From Narthecium ossifragum (lineage: Eukaryota > Streptophyta > Magnoliopsida > Dioscoreales > Nartheciaceae): a stretch of DNA of 64,000 nt. The notes under the pieces were generated by a model that worked only from the letters and a program-made list of their open reading frames with translations, was not told where the DNA came from and did not search any database. Below are positions 11,349 to 22,487 of the stretch, one piece after another (position 1 is the stretch's first letter; each line of letters opens with the position of its first letter). Position numbers and translations under genes: made by a program. The stretch spans positions 1,116,001 through 1,180,000 of the forward strand of contig OY986973.1 in the NCBI GenBank assembly GCA_963920575.1. Reading direction: 5' to 3'.

Positions 11349-14300
11349 ATGGCCAGCACGATGCTCCCTGTTGGAGAAGCCGTGGAGTACTCCTTCGCTT
11401 TGGAGTACTATGGCCCCCCAATCCCTTACGAGATCCCCCAAGCTATCCCCATCGAGATAGAGCGTATTCCCGTCGCGGCCGTGGCGACGCCGTCATCGCT
11501 CCACTCTCGTCTCACTCTCCCCGTTATCCACCCCCTCCCATCCGCCGTCCCCCTCAAGAAGCCTTCCCCATGCCGCGCCGCCTCGGCGGAGGAGCCTCCC
11601 AACGCCGTGTCTCCGACCTCTGTAATCGAGAATTATACGGCCATAGATGGCGGGCTCGACCAGGAGACCTCCGGCGAGGTCGCAAGCTCCGGGGGGGTCG
11701 GCTTCTCCAGCGAGCTCAACGACGGCGGCCAGAATCGTGTCTCCACTGAGTCGGCTTTCAGCTCCGAGTTGGCCTTCCATTCCTCGGCCTCCGGTGACGA
11801 CGAGCCAACACCGAGCCACGCCAGGCGCCCGCCTGTGGTGACCTTCCAAGCCTCGACCGAGCCGAGTGAGTTGTCTTCCCCTGCGAGAGATGATAGATCG
11901 GAGGAACCGGAGTTAAGAGCAAAAAGGGGATCCTGCTATCGATGCCATAGAGGGAGCCGGTTCACAGAGAAAGAGGCGTGCCTGGTGTGTGACGCCAAGT
12001 ACTGCAGCACCTGCGTACTGAGAGCTATGGGGTCCATGCCCGAAGGGAGGAAGTGCGTCTCTTGCATTGGGTCCCCAATCGAGGAATCCAAGAGGGAGAG
12101 GGTAGGGAAGTGTTCAAGGATGCTCAAGAGGTTACTGAGCTCGCTGGAAGTCCAGCAGGTGATGAAAGCAGAGAAATATTGTGAGGCGAACCAATTGAGA
12201 CCGGAGCATGTCTGTGTCAATGGAAAACAGCTATGTGCCGAGGAGATGGTTTTATTGCAGAGCTGCCTCCCTTCTGGGAAGCTGAAACCGGGATACTATT
12301 GGTACGACAAGGTCTCAGGACAATGGGGAAAGGTGCGCATTAAAACACTGGATTTTGGATACGTTATATGTCAAATGTTAATCGCCAATAAAATTCAAGA
12401 CTGCTTAATTAGCTCCTGAAACATGGCAGGGAAAAGAACACATATCAAATTGCACAATTGTAGAACTTTATAGCATGTTGTAAGCTTGTCTGTCGTTTGG
12501 ACAATCTCTATTTTAACTGCTTGGCTGGTTTATGTGGAGAGTATTGCGGGAGACACCAGCCTCTGCATTTGGAAATTATTGCTTTTGTTCCTTCAGTATT
12601 TTGTGTTTCTTGAAATGCTAGCTTCCTGCTCTAACTGTGTGAGTTTAACAGGAAGGACAAAAACCTCACAGTATCATCAGCCCGCATCTTAATATTGGAG
12701 GCAGTCTGAAGCGAAATGCAAGCAATGGGAATACTGGAATCTTGATAAATGGCCGGGAGATCACAAAGGCCGAGCTGCAAATGCTTAAGGTTGCTATCAG
12801 GAAGCAGTGGAAATATCTCTTTGCTTTGAGTACCGTGCACTTAGGATGAAGATAAATGCTTTTTTTTTCCCTACAGTGGGCGGGAGTTCAGTGTGCTGGA
12901 AAGCCGCACTTTTGGGTGAATGCTGATGGCACGTATCAGGAAGAGGGGCAGAAGAATATAAAAGGGCAAATATGGGGCAAGGTGAGCTAATTTTTTTCCT
13001 GCTTTTCCTTATCCTTTATCAGTTCTTGACTATCAAGCTGAAAGAAGAATATAAAAGGGCAAATATGGGGCAAGGTGAGCTAAAATTGTTCCTGCTTTTC
13101 CTTATCCTTTATCAGTTCTTGACTATCTAGCTGAAAGAAATTTCAATTGCTGCTTGTTTGTCAGACTGGAATGAAGCTGGTCTGCTCATTTTTGTCATTG
13201 CCTGTTCCTGGTAAAGCAACAAATCCTTCTGGTCAACAACTGAACAATTTGATTGACAGAGCTGTGCCAGACTACTTTGAGCAGAGAGCACTTCAAAAGC
13301 TTCTTTTGGTTGGGTATGACGGGTCTGGGACAAGCACCATATTTAATCAGGTAATGCAGAGTTAGGTTCAAGAGATATTTTCATAATTTTAATCTATCTT
13401 GAAAAGCAGTTCAACTTATAAAATTTGAAAATCTTTGTGAACCTTATTTGAAATGCTGGATGAATTTCTTTGATGTTTGCATTCTACTCTTTCAAGATGT
13501 GGGCTGCTGGTTGATAATCTATTGGTTCAGTGTTATCTTCTGCCCTTTAGGCACTAAGTGTTGGATCGAAACTTGTAGTATTCTACACCTAAATGCTCAA
13601 AAGATATTTCTCACCTCATTTTCTGTAGAGGGATTAGCTGGGTCTCAAGGTAGTACATATTTGCTGTATTAACCTGTTGAATGCTTATTCCAGGCAAAAT
13701 TTTTGTATAGAAGTGTTCCATTCTCAGAGGATGAGCTTGAAAATATTAAACTGATGATCCAGACCAACACGTACTTCTACCTTGGTATTCTACTTGAGAG
13801 CCGTGAACGATTCAAAGAGGAGAGTTTAGCTGGTAAAAGATCACAACAGCTTGGTTCTTCTCATGCAGGCATGCCCTTCCCATTGTTAAAGTTGCTATTC
13901 TGTTTTCTCAGTTCATGATATAAGCAATCGAAACCTATGAATATGAGATGGGTAAGATCACATTTATATGTCTTAAACAATCAGGGCAACTTTATGGAGG
14001 TCTTGAAGAGTCTGTCTGGACTTTTGAGATTCAGAACTCATAGTGGAAAGTGTTCAAAAGGCCATTATCATCTTCTAAAAATAACAGCTGTTGTCTGTTT
14101 GATTATATGGAGGACGCACACATATAAAAGAATCGTTGCGGAGATAGTTTATGTATTGGTGTCTATCATTCTGTTGGTGCAGATTTGCATAATCTGCATA
14201 ACTTTCTGACAACACTGATGATCAAGAGACTTCTTAAATGTTATTTGGTTGATGTAGCATCATATTGCCATGTTTTCGTTCAGAAAATTATGCATGTATG

Positions 14301-17300
14301 AAGAGCAGCTAGAAATATAAAGCATAAATGTTCCAAATTTTTTTGTACTACCCTATGGTGATACTTCGTATTATTAAGCTGGTTGAATGGAGGGTACATG
14401 GAATGTTTAGTGCATATAGTTTCAGTTGGACTCATACCATTGTGCCCATCTGGATCTATTTTGTACCATAGGCTTAGTCATCATAGTCTTTTCATACTTC
14501 AATTGTCCATACCAAGACTTTCCTGATGAATGGTTCCCATTGTATGCTTTATTTTTTTAACAAAATAATCATGCATCCTTGTTCTCAAAATTCCTAGTAA
14601 CTATTAGGAATTTCTATTTGTTACTATAATGCCACGATTTACATACTATGCTGACATTCTTAGTGATGACCTAGCATCCTGAAAAAAAGAATCTGATTTT
14701 TGTCAGGGAATGATGAATCAAATCAGTGCCATGATGCTACTGACTACTCTATTGGTCCACGACTGAAAGCATTTTCTGATTTCATTCTCAAAGTTATGGC
14801 ATCTGGCACATTGGAAGCTATATTCCCAGCAGCTACTCGTGAATATGCACCCCTAGTAGAGGAGTTGTGGAATGATTCTGCAATTCAAGCTACATATAAA
14901 AGGAGAAGCGAACTTGAATTGCTCCCTAGTGTTGCCTGTTATTTCTTAGAGCGGGTAAGCTGTATTTCTTTGCTCCCTTATTTCTGGTTTGCATCATAAG
15001 TTGCTAGATGCATTCTCTGTTAGAAAAATAGAAATTTCTCCTTACCTTTCACTTGTAATTGTGCTTTGCAAATGCTTAACTCTAAACTATGTGTTCCTGC
15101 TTTTAATTCCTTTCAAGAAGAAATGAACCTTTTGAAAGTAAGGTGGACCAGGGTATGTTGTCGTTTATGTAGATGGAGAGAGTAGAACTGTGTGGAATGG
15201 CGATGAGTAGCATGGAGAATGAAGTATAAGAAATGCCTATGCACAAACTCATGTCTTAAGAGAGCTGAACAAATGTCTTTCATACTTGTCAATTGTTATC
15301 CTTCCTAAGCCAAATGGAAGGCTTGGTGCATTAGAAGCTTGAGCTATGTTTCTGTACTTTTGATTAAACAACAAAGAAGAAGGGAAACGAGAGAGAAGGA
15401 TTTATGAAATCAGGAAATGCTCTAAGGGGCTGTTTGGCTTTATACCGTGCGGTACCAGCGGGTATCCGCTCGGAATGGCGTCCGCTCGGGCGGATTCCGT
15501 GTTTTTGGAATCCGGCCGTTTACCAAACGGCCGGATGAGGCGGGAGCGAATCCGCTCATTCTCGGATTCGCCGGGATACAGCGGATTCGCTCGGATCCGC
15601 CCTATGCCAAACAGACCCTAAGTGGAAGAAAACATATTTCAATATTTCAAGATTGCAAGAAAGCATTTTGCGTAACTATATTGTCTAGGGTTAGTCAGAC
15701 ATATTTAGAGTTAGAGTAAAACATAAGAAAGAATGACACTGATAGGTAATATGTGCACCCTTTAAGCTGACTTACACTGACAGCAGTAGCCTGTTATAAC
15801 TATACTGTCTAGGGGTAGTCAGACATATTTGGAGTTAAAGTAAACATCAGAAGAAATGACACTGATAGGTGATATGTGCACCCTTTAAGCTGACTTACAC
15901 TGATAGCAGTAGCTTGTTAAGAAGCTTCTATGTTCTATTTGATGTAGTCATAGAAATAGTAGAGTGGAGGTATATCACTTTGTTTAACTTGTTTGTTTAG
16001 ATAATGGGTATTAGTTAACATATGTTATGTCTATCAATGTTCAGGTTGTTGACGTGACCAAGGTGGAATATGAACCTTCGGTTATGGATCTACTTTATGC
16101 TGATGGAATCACTTCTTCTAATGGAGTAGCATGTACAGACTTCATTTTCCCCCAACTGGCTTCTGATGCGAGTGGCATTAATGACTCTGAACACCAGGAG
16201 TTGCAACTAAGGTTTGTATACAAGCATTAAACTGGGTGATGTTATCTGGTCGGTAGGGCAGAATGAACATCATTTTCTCAATTTATGAAGGAAAGACAAG
16301 TGAGAAGGCATGCATTTCTTATGATTGCGTGTAAAAATCCTCTCATTATTGTCACCTTGTGTGTTTTCTGGTAGATAGTTTGCATTTGGCCTTCTCAATA
16401 GGGTTTCCACCCCAGAGATTTTATCATATATGGTGCTTTTTGCTGTCTTATTTCTAGCAAAATACCTCTTTAGGTCAGAAAATTGAGAACACAATATATT
16501 ATAATTTTTCTTAAGGGGTCAAAAGATAACCTTTTATTTTCAACCCACGAGATTCTTTTTTAGATGCTTTATTTAGAAGCTTTGACTCAGCTTAAGGAAA
16601 AGATGAACCATGGAAATAATGAACCTTAATGCTAATTGGAGCACCTTTCTAGTTTTGGTTGATGATCTGAATATTGCTTAATGACATATAGATCACATGC
16701 CACTGATAGAGAGATTGTCATATACAGTGCTTTTTCTGTCTGATTTCTAGAAGATAACCTTATTAAGAACCTACAATATTCTTCCTTTAGATATTTTATT
16801 TAGAATCTTTGACTCAGCGCAAGAAAATGATGATACATGGCAGCAAGGAACCCAAAGTGGAGCACCTTTTAGTTTTTTGTTGGATGATCACATGCTACTA
16901 TGTTATTCCTTGCTCAATATGTGCCACTCAGGATTGCTGATGCTTCAATAATTAACATGACAGGTATCAGCTCATCAGAGTTAACTCCAAAGGCTTAGGA
17001 GAGAACTGCAAGTGGTTGGAAATGTTCGAAGATGTCCGGGTTGTTATCTTCTGTGTCTCCATGGGTGACTACAATGAGTACTCCATGGATGCAAGTGGTG
17101 TGCCCGTGAACAAGATGATGGAGAGCAAGCAGCTCTTTGAGAGCATTGTCATGCATCCGACTTTTGAGCAAATGGATGTTCTTCTGGTACTAAACAAATT
17201 CGATCTTCTTGAGCAGAAGATAGATACTGCCCCCCTGACGCTCTGCGACTGGTTTAAAGACTTCAATCCCGTCGTAAGTCGTCATCAACATGGCGGTACA

Positions 17301-17558
17301 AGCCGAAATTTCAAGAATGATGCTACGATTGCGCAGCTGGCCTTCCACCACATTGCCATTAAATTCAAGAGGCTGTATTCTTCTCTTACTGGGAGGAAAT
17401 TATATGTTTCTCTGGTCAACGGTTTGAATGCCGATTCAGTTGATGCGACTATGAGATATGCAAGAGAGATTCTGAAGTGGGAGGAAGAGAGGGCGACTCT
17501 GTTCGGCACCAGTGAGTTCTCAGCTTATAGCACCGAGCCCAGCTCTTATTCTAATTGA
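11349..17558 (+). CDS. XLG: Extra-large guanine nucleotide-binding protein (XLG)
   Basis: Eight exons join in frame: 11349-12332, 12652-12789, 12877-12981, 13165-13350, 13694-13868, 14707-14954, 16045-16211 and 16964-17558, giving about 865 residues, the normal XLG length. The start at 11349 gives [20 protein letters not shown], the conserved XLG opening; an ATG 19 codons upstream is less likely. A Ser/Pro-rich head precedes a Cys-rich block (CYRCHRGS to KCVSCIG, residues about 197-238). The G-alpha-like half starts near residue 410, with a P-loop-like GYDGSGTST (about 459) and an NKFD base-recognition motif (about 746). The DVGGQ switch is degenerate here ([13 protein letters not shown]), as in other XLGs. 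XLGs pair with G-beta-gamma at the plasma membrane and nucleus in immunity and development. Intron 5 uses a GC donor or a competing upstream GT donor. The member (XLG1, 2 or 3) is not certain. Confidence 0.95.
12951..13136 (+). repeat. 93-bp tandem duplication copying the exon 3 splice donor of XLG
   Basis: Copy 1 (12951-13043) begins inside exon 3 with GAAGAATATAAAAGGGC, crosses the donor GCAAGGTGAGCTAA and runs into the intron. Copy 2 (13044-13136) repeats it almost exactly, with a few changes after the donor. Intron 3 therefore carries a second copy of the exon end and donor. Confidence 0.92.
15426..15618. mobile_element. Tourist-like MITE in XLG intron 6
   Basis: Ends GGGGCTGTTTGGC and GCCAAACAGACCC are near-perfect inverted repeats. 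TAA flanks both sides (15423-15425 and 15619-15621), the PIF/Harbinger target duplication. The interior is GC-rich with repeated GGATTCGC/TCCGCTC words. It is 193 bp with no coding. Confidence 0.85.
15673..15918 (+). repeat. 124-bp tandem duplication in XLG intron 6
   Basis: Two copies start TAACTATATTGTCTAGGG (15673) and TAACTATACTGTCTAGGG (15797), and each ends CTTACACTGA-AGCAGTAGC. They differ at scattered bases, so this is an older event than the exon 3 duplication. Confidence 0.85.
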
Positions 17559-18058
17559 TCCCCCTACAAGATTAGAAATCCTGTGTATAGGTTGTGTATT
17601 GTTTCCTCGTTTGTACTTTCTTCCTCGACTCTGGGTTCCATAGTTTTCTTCGGCCCATGTATACATTGTCTGTTACAGCAGAATGCGAAGAGGAAAATCC
17701 AATCTCCTGCCTGAGTTGTGTTCATTAACGTTGCCGATTCCCGATGCAAATGTGAAATTGGGCGCATCTCTTTAATGTTAGGGTTTGGTTTCTTTGTGTA
17801 AATCAACCAATGTGGAGTGTGGATCATTAAAATGCTGGAACGCCTATTTTCCTACATGAGCCTTAAGCAGTAGTTCCAATGATTCTTCTACAACATCTCT
17901 TTGTTCAATCAAGATCTAAATGAGTTAAATTAGCAGCATGCGAGCGATATGAAAAGCTTCTCCAATATTAAGAGATGAGAAGATTATACAAACTTTCAAA
18001 CAAAGTTCCTCAATCCATTAGAAACATTTATAAACAGGAGGATCACATAAAGCAGAAT
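17559..18058. other. 3' flank of XLG
   Basis: The 3' untranslated region and downstream DNA, AT-rich, with no recognisable gene. The reverse frame at 17564-17827 overlaps the XLG 3' end and has no domain. Confidence 0.4.
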
Positions 18059-18072
18059 GAGAATTGCATGAT

Positions 18073-18146
18073 TTTTTTTTTTTTTTGTTAAATCGAGCCA
18101 AAAGGCTAAATGATACACCTCACATACATCAACCTCACTAACGGAC
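18073..18146 (-). mobile_element. Very short retroposed tail with 14-bp target duplication
   Basis: A T-run (minus-strand poly-A) followed by TTAAATCGAGCCAAAAGGCT lies between perfect 14-bp direct repeats GAGAATTGCATGAT at 18059-18072 and 18147-18160. On the minus strand it reads TTTAGCCTTTTGGCTCGATT then A-run, similar to the 3' end of the LINE at 41670 (TTAGCCTTTTGGGCTCAATT). It is probably a severely 5'-truncated LINE or a SINE that shares that tail. Confidence 0.8.
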
Positions 18147-18285
18147 GAGAATTGCATGATACTATCTACATATATACACCTAATATATCATCCATCCAAC
18201 GGACGAGCATTGATTAGCCTTTTCTCCGATCTCTATCCAGATATTAATTGGCCGCGCGCCGAGCATCACCGGCGATGGAGGGGAA

Positions 18286-18495
18286 TCAACTGGGCGCAAA
18301 CCGATCCATGAGCAGGCATATGGTGGCCTCCGACAGGGTCACCTGCCGCCGGGCCTCAGCTCGCACCACCACCTGCTTCTCCGCCGTACGAGGCTTACTA
18401 CCTCTCGCCTCCCCATCTTCTTCCTGACGATCAAGGCTCGGCTTCCTCCCAAGCCGCGCAAGCTTGCTAACGCAACAATTCACAAAACCAGACAT
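18286..18495 (-). CDS. Small plant protein of unknown function (69 aa)
   Basis: A single-exon 69-residue frame starts MSGFVNCCVSKLARLGRK and ends TLSEATICLLMDRFAPS. The N-terminal Cys pair, charged middle and a C-terminal SEATICLLMDRFAP block resemble a group of short, uncharacterised plant proteins that I recognise by their ending but cannot name. GC content rises sharply within the frame compared with its AT-rich surroundings, and a TATA box sits about 70 bases upstream, so it is likely real. There is no signal peptide or membrane span. No function is proposed. Confidence 0.75.
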   Translation of the reverse strand: MSGFVNCCVSKLARLGRKPSLDRQEEDGEARGSKPRTAEKQVVVRAEARRQVTLSEATICLLMDRFAPS

Positions 18496-18562
18496 CTTCT
18501 CTCTCTCTCTAAATGCTGATGACTCAGATACTTAGCTAAGGAGATCCTTGGAAGAAGGGAGG

Positions 18563-18573
18563 ATATATATAGA
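18563..18573 (-). promoter_or_regulatory. TATA box of the small gene
   Basis: The minus strand reads TCTATATATATCC about 70 bases upstream of the 18495 start. A CT-rich leader (CTCTCTCTCT on the + strand near 18500) follows. Confidence 0.6.
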
Positions 18574-18756
18574 CTCATTGACATCATATTGGAAAGAAGA
18601 AGGAAACTGGGGTTCCCATGGTATCAAGGAGGGATCCATGGACGGAATCGTGGTGGGTCCAAGAGCAGCGGCTGCCTCTTATCCGCTTTGTCATGATTCA
18701 TGATAGTGGGGGACGCGTGGAATACGCTGTCCGTGGCGGAGAGGATACGTTCCACC

Positions 18757-19705
18757 GGATTCGGGGGGCCTGACGTAGAATTTCTACGTCAGGCCCTGCC
18801 ATAGAGGCTGGGCAATCGGGTGAGGACAACTGGACAAGTGGATCCCACCCACTCAAAAATCTCTTCTCCTTTCTCTCCTTATATATTCAGATATATTTAT
18901 ATATTTATATAATTGTAATAAAGATATAGATTATGTATATATATATATCATATGTATGTTATGAATATATAATTAATAAATTACTTATGTGTTCTTCTAT
19001 GTATATATGTTTATGTATATGATATGTATGTTATTATATGTATTTATTATAATATATATAATGTATAATAGACATATATTCATAAAACACACATATATAT
19101 TCATAAAATACACACATATATATTCATATTCATTATATATATATTTGTATATATGTATGTGTGTTTGTGTGTATATGTATGTTATGGATATGTATTTAGC
19201 AATCTATGTATGTTATGGAAGGGCTTCACTTCGGTACGGTATGATACGGTATGGTGGATACGCTACGCTCAAATGGTTAAGGGAGTACGCTCATTTGCAA
19301 AGGGAATATTAGACATTTCCCTTTGTCTCATGTAGCTCCCCGTCAAAGATCTACAGGGCCCTCCCTAATAAAACCCCCTTTCACAAGCACGCGCGTGTGT
19401 CCATATATATATATATATATATAATAAAGAGAGTAAAAATATATACATAGAACAAATAAAATTTTTATTAAATATATACTCATAACATGCGTATCATATA
19501 TTGTATATTTTTTTATATTACATATATAATAACCATTTGAGTGTAGCGTATCCATCATATCATACCGAAGTGAAGCCCTTCCATAACATACATAGATTGC
19601 TAAATACATATCCATAACATACCCACACAAACACACGTACATATATACAAATATATATATAATGAATATATATGTGTGTGCTTTATGAAGATATGTCTAT
19701 TATAC

Positions 19706-19752
<47 letters not shown>

Positions 19753-20093
19753 AATACATATAATAACATACATATCATATACATAAACATATATGCATAG
19801 AAGAACACACATAAGTAGTTTATTAATTATATATTCATAAAATACATATGATATGTATATATATATATATACATACATCATCTATATCTTTATTATATAG
19901 TATATGTATGTTATGAATATATATATTTATTTATTTTATATACATAAATATACATAATATGTACATATATAATCAATTATATAAATATATTTAAATATAT
20001 AAGGGAAAAAAGAGAAAAGATTTTTGAGTGGGTGGGATCCACTCGTCCTCACCCGATTGCCCAGCAGCCTCTGTGGCAGGGCCCCCCGAATCC
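18757..20093. mobile_element. Mutator-like foldback element with 9-bp target duplication
   Basis: The ends GGATTCGGGGGGCC and GGCCCCCCGAATCC are inverted, and the inverted identity continues inwards for roughly 500 bp on each side: GGGCAATCGGGTGAGGAC, GGGTGGGATCCAC and GGAAGGGCTTCACTTCGGTA recur in reverse on the right arm. The flanks are CGTTCCACC (18748-18756) and CTTTCCACC (20094-20102), a 9-bp target duplication with one mismatch, as for Mutator-like elements. A loop of about 250 bp lies between the arms near 19400. Open frames here are low-complexity TA/GT repeats, not genes. Confidence 0.85.
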
Positions 20094-20103
20094 CTTTCCA
20101 CCA

Positions 20104-20315
20104 GGGGCGTGTTTGGCAGCGACTGACGAAATGATACAATGGGACGGAATCGGCGGAATTCGCGATTCTTGTTTACGTGTTCGGCAGCCGCTGCGGATTT
20201 CATTTTTCCGGGACTCGTCAGGCCACGGATTTCATATTTCCAGAATCACGGCGTCCGCTCGATTTACACCGCGATGGAATCGATTCCGCATATACGATCC
20301 CGCCAAACGCGTCTC
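20104..20315. mobile_element. MITE next to the foldback element
   Basis: The ends GGGGCGTGTTTGGC and GCCAAACGCGTCTC match as inverted repeats at 12 of 14 positions. The interior is rich in GGAATCG/GATTCCG words like the MITE at 15426. It begins two bases after the foldback element's right target copy. No identical target duplication was seen. Confidence 0.55.
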
Positions 20316-20949
20316 TAGAAGTATCTTATACGAATCCTGTCTCCATTGGTTCCACGTGGGATATAGGCCTGGCCTGGTCTTGTCGTGGGCCCAACACCAC
20401 TAGGGTAAGGGTTGAGAACGTAGAGAGTATATAATATAGATAATTAGTGTTTACATCAAAACAAGTAAATTTATTAACTGGTACACCACCATTATTAATT
20501 TTAATGTATAAACACCATTTTAAAGTAGTTATGGAAGTTATGATTTGTTATGTATTATTTTATGACTTTTTTTACCTCCATGACTCCAGGACTCAAACGC
20601 TAATCTCAACTCTAATTTCATCGTCTCACCCCGTCCATCTCACCCGAGGTCTTCTCCCCCTACAAATATGCCGCCGTGATCAAAAAGTGTGCCGTCTCTA
20701 TTTCGTCATCACAACGCCTCAACTCCATCGCCCCCCTCCCTCCCCGCCCCCCCTCCTCTCCCCCTTCTCACGTCCCCGTCCCCCTCCCGTCCCTCTCCCT
20801 CTCTCCCTCCCTGCCCGAGGTCCTTTCCCACTCCCCTCCCCCTCCTCTTCCTCTGCCATACTAGCCTTCCTAACTCATCGCCGAGATCCGTCGTCCCTCG
20901 GCTGCGGAAGCTACCCCCGCCTCTCCTCTCCACCCCGTGTCTCGTCGAA

Positions 20950-21240
20950 CCCATCCTAGGTGATCGGTGATCTCGGGATCGGGACGGGGAGCTTCGGGAT
21001 CTCGACGGATGGGGAGTGGGACGGACAGCTCCGGGATCACGACGGATGGGAATCGGGATGGATAGCTCATGTGATGGGGATCAGGACGGATGGCGAGCTT
21101 GGGATCGCGACGGACGAGGAGCTCCGGGATCGACGATGAACGGAAGCTCGAGATCAGTGACGGTGAGCTTGGGACCGACGATGGACGATGAAATCTGGAT
21201 CGGCATCGGACGACGAGATCGGAACGAACGACTGGGGGGT
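20950..21240 (+). repeat. Degenerate GC-rich minisatellite
   Basis: Units of about 35-45 bases built on GGGATCNNGACGGATGGGGA and GAGCTTCGGGATC repeat with many substitutions. Open frames on both strands across 20447-21293 arise from this repeat and the CT-rich run before it (20720-20870), and have no domain. Confidence 0.6.
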
Positions 21241-21299
21241 ATGGATAGATATAGGCTTTTGGGTCCAATAGAGGTATGAAGACCTAATGACAAATTGTC

Positions 21300-22487
21300 A
21301 TCTTTTATACGTATTTGTTTCGTGGGATTAGGATTGCGATAGAAGAACTATTCCGATTGAACTATCTAATCCCTATGTCTGACCCACATTTTGAAGATCC
21401 CCCGAGCAGATGAAAGATTAGATTTGAGTGCAATGTTCTTAATCACCCTTCATAGGTTGATAGTGATGTTATATATAAAATGGCAAAATTATCTTTTGAC
21501 ATCTTTCTTATACCTTTGAAGTTTCTAATGTAATTTAATCTATCTTATTCTGATGTTACCAGAGGACTAAGTCTATTGGAAACTAAAGCTAACATCAATT
21601 AACACTTTGTTTAGGATTTTGAGTTAACTTGTTTTCTATTTGATTAGAGTTTGATTAGATATTTAAGTTGGATTTGGATTAGAGTTTAGTGGAACCCATA
21701 TATATAAGAACGTGGAGTATTAGAGAGAGTTCTCTGCTTCTGCTTCTCAAAAGCAGAGCCTTTATGAATCAAGATCAAAGAAGGCCCCAGTTCGGAATTG
21801 ACCCATATATATGTTAGTGGGCAATGAGTCCTTTATGACTAGCAATCTGTTTCAATCTACCCATGACCTGATGCGATCTTGATACCAATTTTTGGGCCCA
21901 TCTTTCTTAGTGGTCCATGAGAAAGGATTAAGTTGAACGTCTAAAGCTGAAGAATGGGGCCTCCTTTAGCCTTCATAACCAAACCTATCAGATGTTTCAA
22001 GAAAAACCATGATCCTTGCCAATCAAAGACACTGCTTGATCTTGTGGTGGTGGTAATGACCCATAAGTGACAACTTAGGGATTGATTGGATCCTGCTCGT
22101 CAGATGAGAATAGTCGATCAGGTTACTGGTTTTAATATTTGTACAACTCTAGAGAACTGGCCAGTTCTTTATTTTATTTTTTTTGTGGAGAATTTGAGCT
22201 CGAGGGCTGGAAAAAAAATACTACAAAAACACAGAGAACTGGCCGGTTTTATATGACAAATGTAAGCACCAGAGCACAATTAAACTTCTTTACTTGCTGA
22301 AATTAAACCTAATGACACACCAGTTGGATTAGGAATTAAAGAAACCTAGTATTTATATATGCAGGTTGGTTGAAGAGGTGATTGACAACTGCTGGAATCT
22401 TGTGCTCGGTCAAAGCAAACCTTACAAACAAAACCACACTTGTTGAAGATCTGAATTATGCTTTAATTTCTCTTTGGTCCAAGGACT
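21300..22487. other. 3' flank of KANADI gene and intergenic DNA
   Basis: No gene was recognised. An inverted word GCTTCTGCTTCTC / AAAAGCAGAGCC sits near 21740, close to a TATATATAAG at 21701, but no known RNA was identified. The last few hundred bases are the probable 3' untranslated part of the KANADI gene. Confidence 0.35.

Noticed and set aside
11493..11849. Reverse frames inside XLG exon 1
   Set aside because: Shadows of the GC-rich coding strand.
18989..19881. Tyr/Ile-rich frames
   Set aside because: They translate TA/GT repeats of the foldback element.
20447..21293. Pro- and Ser-rich frames of up to 170 residues
   Set aside because: Derived from CT-rich runs and the minisatellite; no domain and both strands are equally open.
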